Under the pieces are notes generated by a model. The model saw only the letters and a list, made by a program, of their open reading frames with translations, ran no database searches and had not been told where the DNA came from. DNA of 64,000 bases, taken from JBQSUQ01 sp052384575. Lineage in GTDB: Bacteria > Pseudomonadota > Gammaproteobacteria > Enterobacterales > Pasteurellaceae. The translations under genes were made by a program, and so were the position numbers. Numbering within the stretch: the stretch's first letter is position 1; each line of letters opens with the position of its first letter. The DNA is taken from assembly GCA_052384575.1 (NCBI GenBank), contig JBQSUQ010000017.1; one strand, 5' to 3'. This document shows, piece by piece, positions 36,101 to 44,900 of this stretch.

Positions 36101-38345
36101 TAAAAACTTGAAAGTGAAACAAGAACAGCCTGATGCAACCACGACTAAGTTTACTTATGCGTTAGACGATACAGTTACCCTTGGTGAAGCAAGCGAACCA
36201 GCGAAACCAGGTGAAAATGGTCAACCAGGCACACCAGGTAAAGATGGTAAAGATGGTTCTATTACGGTAACAGGTAAAGACGGTGCCGCAGTTGCAATCA
36301 ACGGTAAAGACGGTTCTATCGGCTTGACAGGTCCAAAAGGTGCAGATGGCAAAGATGGCGTAAGTGCAACAATGAAAGTTGGCGCAGGTCCTGCAGGTGT
36401 TGATGGTAAAGATGCGGCAGGCAAAGACGCTGAAAGCAAACCACGTATCGTTTATGTTCCAGTTGATCCAGAAACAGGTAAACCAGCAGTAGATGAAAAC
36501 GGTAATCCAGTTGAAGAGAAAGTAGCAACTTTAAATGATGGATTGAAGTTTGCAGGTAACCAAGGTGAAACGATCATTAAGAAATTGAATGAGACGTTAA
36601 ACGTTGAAGGTAAATTAGCGAATGATGCACCAGCTTCTGCGAGCAACGTTCGTGTGGACAGCGATGGCGATAAATTAATCGTTAAAATTGCTGAAAATCC
36701 AGAGTTTAACAGCTTAACAATTAATACGGCAGATCCTGATAATCCAGTTGCGCCGACTAACCCAGTGACTATTGTGACTAACCCGAAAGCACCAAATACA
36801 GTGACTTTCGCAGGTCGAGATCCAGCTGATAAAAACGAGCCAGTGCCAGTTCAAATCAACAATATTACAAGTGGTTTGAAACCTTATACTAAGGATGATG
36901 CACCAACGAAAGCGGCGGAAGGTTTAATTAACTTAAACAATCCAAACGTACCAGACAGCAATGTTGTTACTGCTGGCGACTTACGTAATATGGGGTGGGT
37001 GGTTGCAACGCCTGATAACAATTACGAAAGTGCGGTTAAGAATGCACAGAAAGTGAACTTTATCGGCTCTGCTGGTATTGAGGTTAAAGGCGAAAACAAC
37101 GCAACAACAGGCGTTTATGACGTGAAATTAAAACTTTCTGGCGCAGGTAACTTAGTGTTAGAAGACAACGTTAACATTGGTGAACAACCTGCTCCAACTG
37201 GTAGAATTAAATTAGCACCAGATAGCAGCACGAATGGTTTCGTTGGTGCAACTAACGTGATGAACATGGTTAATAGCGCAGGTTTCAAAGCAACAATTGG
37301 TAAAGATGCCAAAGACTTTGAAAACGAAGCAGGTAAAACTGATGAGCTAATCAACGCGGGTGATAAAGTTGTGTTCCAAGCAGGTAAAAACTTGAAAGTG
37401 AAACAAGAACAGCCTGATGCAACCACGACTAAGTTTACTTATGCGTTAGAAGATCAAGTTACCCTTGGTGAGAAAGGTGAGCCAGGTCAAAATGGTCAAC
37501 CAGGCAAACCAGGTAAAGATGGTTTCATTGGTGTCAACGGTAAAGATGGTTCAGCAGTAGCAATCAACGGTAAAGATGGTTCTATTGGCTTAACTGGTTC
37601 GAAAGGTAAAGACGGTAAAGACGGCGCTTCTGCGAAAATCAGCGTAGGCGAAGGTCCTTCTGATTTAGCGAATGCAAAAGGTCGTGATGGTCGTGACGGT
37701 ACAGAGAAAAAACCACGTATCGTTTATCAACCAGTTGATAAAAACGGTACACCGAAAGGCGAGCCAGAACAAGTAGCAACCTTAAACGATGGTTTACGCT
37801 TTACTGGTGATGATGGTAAAGAAGTGAAACGCCCATTAAATTCACTATTAAGTGTGAAAGGTGGTGCGAAAGGTCAATTAACCGAAGGTAACATTGGTGT
37901 AACTTCTGATCCAAATACTGGCGCATTAAATGTGAAATTGGCAAAAGACATTGATCTTGGTCCAAGCGGTAGCATTAAAGCAGGCGGTGTAACCATTAAC
38001 AACAATGGTATCAACTCAGGTGGTAAACGAATCACTAACGTTGCACCAGGTAAAGCACCAACTGACGCAGTGAACGTAAGCCAATTAAAAGGCGAAATGA
38101 AAAACGTACACAAAGGCTATCGTGCTGGTGTCGCAGGTGCGAACGCAGCTGCAGGCTTACCACAAGTTTACTTACCAGGTAAATCAATGGTAGCAGCCTC
38201 TGCGGGTACTTTCAAAGGACAAGCAGCTCTTGCGGTTGGTTACTCACGCGCAAGCGATAACGGCAAATTATTGCTGAAAATCCAAGGTAACACCAACAGC
38301 CAAGGTGATATTGGTGGTTCTGTGGGTCTAGGTTACCAATGGTAA
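33126..38345 (+). CDS. Trimeric autotransporter adhesin, YadA/Hia type (TAA1)
   Basis: 1739-residue type Vc secreted surface protein. The extended signal peptide (ESPR) MNKIFRVIWNHATQSWVAV runs to a likely cleavage after ATA (residue 51). A YadA-like head of AIG-type repeats covers about residues 99-332, and the neck ERQIINVAAGKIS...TDAINGSQLY about 349-388. The long stalk contains Trp-ring modules (SGWNLQ, AGWNIT, SGWTAT) and two collagen-like Gly-X-Y stretches (about 1021-1105 and 1448-1526, GKDGSIGLTG in both). The C-terminal membrane anchor is PGKSMVAASAGTFKGQ to GLGYQW. N-X-S/T sites are frequent, suiting the HMW1C-like enzyme at 1614. Only one uptake signal (37028) lies in 5.2 kb. Binding target unknown. 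Confidence 0.95.
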   Translation: MNKIFRVIWNHATQSWVAVSELQSAKGKTKSTVSKVAVALAAMGINGVATAETLHEVGPATTDANVLMNMDVDNGRYIIIGKDAQANDNSDESGSGNLAIGTGAKALGITSIAIGTGAQTVYQSNADSNYQPNGNGAIAIGANTFGGGQHAIAMGTNAKAYEGASYGMAFGLNSHAKKGYDVAFGPYAVAEGGQSTAFGYNTTSAGPVSIALATDAKAYAPASVALGLKARTEASAVTGVAIGQTSKVSGFRAIAIGRSTIVDGAQAGALGEGSNVAGGFSYAVGSTNNVPVERTMVMGNNVVATQANSVVLGNNSTDRAATTESSATVGGITYGNFAGQGAPEKGVVSVGKAGEERQIINVAAGKISSDSTDAINGSQLYLTQKALGNVANSTANHLGGGSTVSADGNLTAPTYNLYTGIDTPATAGNSGTQINGAPVTNVGDALTALNTYINKGFNVKDNAGTTKGVVTPGESVQFVNGKNTTANVSTEENSVTKITFDVDLPKTGTFDLNTTTNTFSPAPVDAANPQGDNQGDNLVNVSTLVSGLNKTGFFLGGDTEGTGTFTDQAGDKKIANGETFLLKAGDDINVTQIDNGYKLDVAVKTGEVKDKKTAPNDNGLVEPKTSDDGKKLVNITTLANAVNNSGWRVTSDLDGGSYAEIGHNKTNELVRPSEFVVFKAGKNLTIKQNGQNFTYATADDVTFDSVQVGDITINNDGTISNVASNLPDTWNQDEANTANQPVTKDKQELTVNITNAFNNVATVKDIINSGWNLQANGTNKDFVKPYDIVNFTDGVGTKVNITNTDGVTSIVKIDIDPTTLNNNLAGNITNNANGTVKLGDTNGNNADGNKLATTGDVMNAINNAGWNITTTDDAGKPTTKLVKTGATVTFANGTNTVAETTVDADGNPTVKIHVDGDAITNAAKGNVTVAGGKTTVADADKGKLATTDTVSNAINESGWTATIGTDTTDFANQDGKDDALINPADKVIFQAGKNLKVKQEQPDATTTKFTYALDDTVTLGEASEPAKPGENGQPGTPGKDGKDGSITVTGKDGAAVAINGKDGSIGLTGPKGADGKDGVSATMKVGAGPAGVDGKDAAGKDAESKPRIVYVPVDPETGKPAVDENGNPVEEKVATLNDGLKFAGNQGETIIKKLNETLNVEGKLANDAPASASNVRVDSDGDKLIVKIAENPEFNSLTINTADPDNPVAPTNPVTIVTNPKAPNTVTFAGRDPADKNEPVPVQINNITSGLKPYTKDDAPTKAAEGLINLNNPNVPDSNVVTAGDLRNMGWVVATPDNNYESAVKNAQKVNFIGSAGIEVKGENNATTGVYDVKLKLSGAGNLVLEDNVNIGEQPAPTGRIKLAPDSSTNGFVGATNVMNMVNSAGFKATIGKDAKDFENEAGKTDELINAGDKVVFQAGKNLKVKQEQPDATTTKFTYALEDQVTLGEKGEPGQNGQPGKPGKDGFIGVNGKDGSAVAINGKDGSIGLTGSKGKDGKDGASAKISVGEGPSDLANAKGRDGRDGTEKKPRIVYQPVDKNGTPKGEPEQVATLNDGLRFTGDDGKEVKRPLNSLLSVKGGAKGQLTEGNIGVTSDPNTGALNVKLAKDIDLGPSGSIKAGGVTINNNGINSGGKRITNVAPGKAPTDAVNVSQLKGEMKNVHKGYRAGVAGANAAAGLPQVYLPGKSMVAASAGTFKGQAALAVGYSRASDNGKLLLKIQGNTNSQGDIGGSVGLGYQW
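36090..36166 (+). repeat. Internal direct repeat in TAA1, copy 1
   Basis: The 77 bases coding FQAGKNLKVKQEQP and following residues recur without visible change at 37374-37450. The offset is 1284 bp (428 codons), so recombination between the copies would stay in frame. Confidence 0.85.
37374..37450 (+). repeat. Internal direct repeat in TAA1, copy 2
   Basis: Second copy of the 77-bp stretch at 36090. Each copy precedes a collagen-like stretch, so the duplicated module is Trp-ring plus collagen-like segment. Confidence 0.85.
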
Positions 38346-38362
38346 TTTAATCTAGCTTAATG

Positions 38363-38395
38363 AAAAGGCTTAACCTGAAGGGTTAAGCCTTTTTT
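38363..38395 (+). terminator. TAA1 terminator
   Basis: AAAAGGCTTAACC-loop-GGTTAAGCCTTTT with a T run. A second USS-type hairpin follows at 38412-38440. Confidence 0.9.
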
Positions 38396-38459
38396 GTTCT
38401 GTAAATAAAGAAAAACTGCGGTGAAATTTACCGCACTTTTCTTGTTATGACTTATTTAA

Positions 38460-38538
38460 GTAGGAACACCGTACTGGTGTCCATAAACAACATTCAAAGT
38501 GCATTCAAAATCACAGGACGCGAGCGTCGCGTCCCTAC
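38460..38538. repeat. 79-bp REPIN-like element, copy C
   Basis: GTAGGAACACC-loop-GGTGTCC hairpin (38460-38482), spacer with ATTCAAAG and ATTCAAAA, and GGACGCGAGCGTCGCGTCC hairpin ending CTAC (38516-38538). Same orientation and length as copy B. Confidence 0.87.
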
Positions 38539-38690
38539 GGGTTCTCAATCTGCTCGTTCGCAATTCCCCCAATCCAAAAAAGCGCTGTGAAATTTACCTC
38601 AGTTTTGTTGTCTATCTTAATAAAAATATTGTAAGTTTTTTATTTTTTAAGGGAAAATCATTGAAACTTAAGTAAGTTTGTACAAACTTA

Positions 38691-38748
38691 GTAGCCAGCT
38701 AATTTTTAATCAGTTACAACGTCAGATCAGTTTGCGAAAAGTAAGCTG
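38691..38748 (+). promoter_or_regulatory. Conserved leader box upstream of second adhesin gene
   Basis: Counterpart of the box at 32915. Here CCAGCT (38695-38700) and AGCTGG (38744-38749) form an inverted repeat that could close a stem around the box. Confidence 0.45.
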
Positions 38749-38876
38749 GTTTGTTTTTTGGGGATGAACGTAGGGAATACAGTCACCAAGCAAAAACGCA
38801 CGAATATTATCGTAATAAGATGAGCGACTGCATAAAAAATAAAACACACTAATTTTGTAAAGATATGTAATTTTTA

Positions 38877-38905
38877 TTGTGGGTTTGTACTGCAACAGAT
38901 AATAT
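38877..38905 (+). promoter_or_regulatory. Candidate TAA2 promoter
   Basis: TTGTGG, 17-base spacer, TAATAT, ending 35 bases before the ATG. A moderate match; the AT-rich surroundings make chance matches likely. Confidence 0.35.
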
Positions 38906-38940
38906 TGCATAACTATTTTGACAATCCAATAAGGTAATTT

Positions 38941-41900
38941 ATGAACAATATTTTTAAAGTTATTTGGAATCACGCAACACAAACGTGGGTTGCTGTTTCA
39001 GAATTACAATCAGCTAAAGGGAAAACTAAATCAAGTACAAAAGCCGTTATAGCTGCCGTGGCAAGTTTAGTAGTTGTTGATGCTTTAGCAGTAACTGGTG
39101 GTACCGTTGGAACGGCAACCACTTCTTTAACTGCTAAACCAATTGAATATGATAGCAATACAAATAAAGTATATTCAGGAAACGCTGCTAAAGGTCCTTT
39201 ACAGGTAGGGGGTGATGTTTCAGCTATTGAACGTCCAAATGAGGTTTATATTTCTACCCCCGTATCGACTGATCAGAATCTATCTCCTTCAGAGCGTACT
39301 GCGATTTTAATTGGTAAAGGTGCTTCATTCAAATCTAATATTGAAAATTCAGCACTTGCATCTTATGGTGCAATTATTATTGGTACAAATGCTACGGTAG
39401 AAAGTTCATCAGCCACTGCTAGAAAGGACTCTTCTAAAGTAGGTGGATATAGTATTATGAATGTCGGACCTAGTATTGCGATCGGTTCTGAAGCGAAAAC
39501 AATAGTACCAACCGCTGCTGATGTTGTTAGCTATAAAACACCAGGTAATGAGCAGTTCTATTCCGATAAAATTTCAAAAAGAACATTAGATCCAGCCTTA
39601 AATAGCAAAATTGATACTGCTGTGACTAATGTACAGATTGACAGTAATGGTTACTTAAGCCAAGCAGTGAAAACTTCTGCATCTTCAGTTCCTATATATA
39701 ATGGCTTAGGTGGTAATGTTCAACATCACGGTTATGGTACTGCTATTGCTCTAGGTAATGAAGCAAGAGCTAAAAGTTCTGCTGTGGCTATCGGTAGTGT
39801 TGCAACTGCAGATTTAGGGGTTGCTGTAGGTGCTTTTACTACAGCAAGAGGTTCAGGTACTGCGGTTGGTATGGCTGCTGCAGCGGTAGGGGCTAACAGT
39901 ATGGCTTTAGGTCGCCAAGCAGCTGGTGCGGGTGATTATGCTCAAGCCATTGGTGCAGCTTCATCAGCAACAGGTAAAGGAAGTATTGCACTTGGTGTTA
40001 TTTCAACGGCAAAAGGTAAAGGTTCTATTGCAATTGGTAATGGTTTAGGTGATGTAGCTGATACAAATGAAGGATTTGATAAAATCATCTCACGTCAAAC
40101 AGCAACGCTTGCTGGTGGTGAGAATGCTATTGTTATTGGTACACAAGCACTTTCTAAATCAAGCAACGCAAATAGCACAGTCGTAATTGGTAATAAAGCG
40201 ATAGCTGGTGATAATAGTGAAACTAAAGCAGCAGACAATGCTATTGCAGTGGGTAACACTACGGTTGCTAAAGAAGCAAATTCAATTGCAATGGGTAACC
40301 AAGCACGAGCTGAAGCAGTAAGCTCAACTGCAATTGGTGATAATGCAGTAGTAACTCACAAAGATGCAGTGTCATTAGGTAGTAATTCAGTTTCCGCAGC
40401 AGGTACTTCTGAAAATAGTGCAACAGTAAATGGTGTTACTTATCAAGGTTTTGCGGGTAAAGATGGCGTTGCTACGAACTCTGGTTTAACTGTTTCTGTT
40501 GGTGACGTAGGTAAAGAACGCCAAATTAAAAATGTTGCAGCAGGTAAAATTTCTGCAACTTCAACTGATGCAATCAATGGTTCACAACTTTACTTAGCCC
40601 TGAATAAAGCTGGCTGGAACTTAGATATCGGTAAAACTATTGGTACAAATGATAGTGATGTAACAGCAGATAATGGTGTGGAACACATTGCACCGGGTGA
40701 GACTGTGAAATTTATCGCAGGTAAAAACATTGATATTTCACAGAAAAATGGCGAAATTACCATTACTGCTAATATCACCCCTGCAACACCTACCTCAGTA
40801 AATGTAGATGGCACAACCATTAAGAAAGATGGCGATGTGATAAAAGCAAACACTAGCCCAATTACCGTAACTTCAACAACACAAGATGGTAATAAACCAA
40901 CATTTACGACTACTAATCCTGATTCATTAGCGAAAGCTGGTGATGTGCAAAATGTTGCTGAGAAATTAGTGGCTGAAGGTTTAGATTTCACAGGTAATAA
41001 CAACGGTGTGACTGTTCACCGTGATTTAGGGACTAAATTGACCATCAAAGGTGGTAACAATGGTGCAGATGTTTCTGATAAAAACGTTTATGTACAAGCA
41101 GACGCTGCTAATAATGCATTAGTAGTTAAAATTGCTGAAAAACCGCAATTTAAAGGCATTAACTTAAATGATGGAACTAACGCGACCAATCCAAATGGCG
41201 TGAATATCACTTCAAGTGCTCCAAATACAGTGAATTTCGCTGGAGATAACAATACACCTGTTACGTTAACTAACTTAAAAGATAATTTACCAAAAACAGA
41301 CAATACAACACCAAATCAAGCAGCACCGACTACCCTTACAGAGGGTGATAAGAAAAATGCTGCGACAGTAAATGATGTGTTAAATGCAGGCTGGAACTTA
41401 AAAGGTGACAACAAAAATGTTGATTTCGTTAAACCTTACGATACAGTAAACTTTATTGATGGAATTGCCACCGATGTAACCGTAACAAAAAATGCAAAAA
41501 CAGGTGAAAATGATATTAAAGTCGATGTAAAAGTTGATGGTACAACAATCAAAGTTGAAGGTGATAAACTAACCGCAAATACAAGCCCGATTACAGTGAC
41601 CTCAACAGCACAAGATGATACAGCACCAACATTTACTACTGATAATCCAGATTCATTAGCGAAAGCTGGTGATGTGCAAAAGGTTGCTGAGAAATTAGTG
41701 GCTGAAGGTTTAGATTTCACAGGTAATAACAACGGTGTGACTGTTCACCGTGATTTAGGGACTAAATTGACCATCAAAGGTGGTAACAATGGTGCAGATG
41801 TTTCTGATAAAAACGTTTATGTAGAAGCAGACGCTGCTAATAATGCATTAGTAGTTAAAATTGCTGAAAAACCGCAATTTAAAGGCATTAATTTAAATGA

Positions 41901-44900
41901 TGGTACAGATCCACAAAACAATCCTAATGGCGTGAATATCACTTCAAGTGCTCCAAACACAGTGAATTTCGCTGGAGATAACAATGCGCCTGTTACGTTA
42001 ACTAATATAAAAGATAACTTGACGCCTACGGATGATGCAACTAAGAAACAAGCAGCTCCAACTAATCTTACAGAGGGTGATAAGAAAAATGCGGCAACTG
42101 TTAATGATGTATTAAATGCGGGCTTTAACTTGCAAAATAATGGCAAGGAGAAAGATTTTGTTAAAGCATACGACACATTAAATTTTGTTGACGGTACAAA
42201 TAGCAAAGTTGTTATTGAAAATACTGATGGTAAAGTCAGCACAATTAAAGTAAATGTAGATGTTGATTCACTTAAAGGTGATTTAACTGGTAATGTAAGC
42301 GTTAATGAAGATGAAGGAACTACATCAACAACGAATCAGCCTGCGGATAATAAATATGCCACAACAAATCAAGTGGTAGAAGCTATCAATAAATCTGGTT
42401 GGAAAGCGACTATTGGTCGTGATGACAACGATTTTACAGATGAAGCAGGTAAAAAAGTTGAAGTGATTAACCCTGGCGACAAAGTTACCTATCAAGCAGG
42501 TAAAAACTTGAAAATTAAGCAAGATGTTGATTCTGCAACTAAAGAAGTTAAATTCACTTATGCAACTAAAGATGATGTTCAATTCAAGTCAGTTAATATC
42601 AATGGAGATAATAACCCGAATGGTGTGAATATGACTTCAACAGCACCAAATACCTTAAATTTAGGTGGTGATGTGACAGATGGTAAAGCATCACCTGTGA
42701 CTATCACTGGTGTAGCAGGTAACTTGCCCAATACTTACAACACAGATGCGATTAATAACACCAATCAACCAGTTACAAAATCTCAAAATTTACCAGTAGG
42801 TGTTGAAAATAAAGTCAATAACGCTGCTACAGTGGGTGATATCCTCAATGTTGGTTGGAACTTGAAAGAAAACAACAATGTGCGTGACTTTGTGAAAGCC
42901 TATGATACTGTGAACTTCGTCAATGGTACCAGCACTATTGCAAACGTAACCACTGCTGATGATGGTAAATCAAGCAATGTGACTTTCCATATTGATAAAG
43001 GTGATATTAACGTTAATGAAGCAACTGGTGCAGTGTCTGGTCCAGTAACCTCTGAAGAAGCGAAGAAATTAGGTGACGCAATTACCAATGCAGAAAATGC
43101 ATTAAAAGCTGCCCCTGATAATCTAGATTTGAAAAATGCATTAGAGGATGCGAAAAAAGCAGCTGATGAAGCTGGCTTGAATAAAGTTGCAACAGTACAA
43201 AATGTTGCCGATGCAATCAGCAAATCTGGTTGGCAAGCGACTATTGGTCGTGATGACAACGATTTTACAGATGAAGCAGGTAAAAAAGTTGAAGTGATTA
43301 ACCCTGGCGACAAAGTTACCTATCAAGCAGGTAAAAACTTGAAAATTAAGCAAGATGTTGATCCTGCAACTAAAGAAGTTAAATTCACTTATGCAACCAA
43401 AGATGATGTCACTTTCACTAACGTAAACACTAATACCTTAACCGTTGGTGGACCAAAAGCAGATCCTGCAAAACCGGATCAACCTGGCACACCTGCGGCG
43501 AACATCAATGTTGTGGAAGGTCCTGCAACGCTTGATGGTACAAAACCTGATGATAAATTGGTGCGTATCCAATATCAGCCAGTGGATAAAAATGGTAACC
43601 CTGTTGGTAATCCAGAACAACTTGCAACCCTAAATGATGGCTTGAAGTTTGAAGGCAATAAAGGTGATATCATCAAGAAAAAACTAAATGATACCGTAGC
43701 AGTAAAAGGTTCATTGGCTAATGATGCAGATGCTTCTGCGAAAAATGTTCGTGTTGATAGTAAAGACGGTGAGTTAATTGTTAAAATTGCAGAAAAACCT
43801 GAATTTAAAGGTGTAAATTTGAATGATGGTAAGGATCCAAATAACCAAAATGGTGTCAATATCACATCCTCTGCACCAAATACCTTAAATTTAGGCGGTG
43901 ACGTTAAAGATGGAAACATTTCACCTGTTACTATAACAGGCGTTGCAAGTAACTTACCTGATACTTACAACCAAAATGCGTTAAACCCTGACAATAAGAA
44001 ACCTGTAACTAAATCACAAGATTTACCTACTGGTGTTGAAGATAAAGTAAACAATGCTGCAACTGTTGGAGATGTACTCAACACGGGCTGGAACTTGAAA
44101 AATAACGGTGACGCTAAAGATTTCGTTAAACCTTATGACACTGTAAACTTTATCAATGGACAAAGTACTATTGCGAAAGTAACGACTAAGCCAGACGGTC
44201 TATCAAGTGATGTTACCTTTGATGTTGATTTGGTCGATTTAGAAATGGAAAAACAACCCGTTGATCCAACTAAGCCAAATGGTCCGCAACAAGAAACAGG
44301 TAAAGTTGTTGTGCCAGTCGATCAAAATGGTAAACCATCTAAAGCGATTGCGACAGCTTCTGATGTAGCAAATGCAATTAACAATGCTGGCTGGAAAGCA
44401 ACTATTGGTCGTGATGATACAGACTTCAATGATCAAACAGGTAAAGCAACGAAGCTTATCAAGGCTGGTGAAACCGTCACTTACAAATCTGGTAAAAATT
44501 TAAGAGTGAAACAAGATGGAAATAATATCACTTATGCTTTATCTAACGATGTTGATTTAGGTCCAAATGGTAGCTTAAAAGCTGGTCCTGTTACTATCAA
44601 TAACAAAGGCATTAACGCTGGTGGTACGCGTATCACTAATGTTGCACCGGGTAAAGCTCCAACTGATGCGGTAAATGTGAGTCAATTAAAAGGTGTTGAT
44701 AAAGGCTTACGTGCAGGTATCGCAAGTGCAATGGCTGGCGCGAACCTATATCACGCAACATTACCAGGTAAATCAATGGTTGCAGCAGGTGTGGGTACCT
44801 ATAAAGGTCAGTCTGGCTTTGCAGTAGGTTACTCTCGCTTATCAGACAACGGTAAAATTGGTGTGAAAGTGATGCTTAACTCCAACACCCAAGGCGACGT

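Larger units (their letters stand above)
38346..38940. other. 595-bp intergenic region between TAA1 and TAA2
   Basis: It holds the TAA1 terminator, a USS-type hairpin (right arm 38430-38438), REPIN copy C (38460-38538), the conserved leader box (38691-38748) and a candidate TAA2 promoter. No further gene is supported; the minus-strand open frame at 38722-38982 runs into TAA2 antisense and looks spurious. Confidence 0.75.

Noticed and set aside
35480..36142. Long antisense frames within TAA1 (and similar ones in TAA2, TAA3 and pgk)
   Set aside because: They arise from biased, repetitive codon use in the sense gene; composition is Val/Ser/Ala-rich nonsense with no start signals.
40921..43409. 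Repeated blocks in TAA2 considered as a CRISPR-like or mobile repeat array
   Set aside because: Repeats are long, in frame and code stalk modules of the adhesin; spacing and length do not fit CRISPR.
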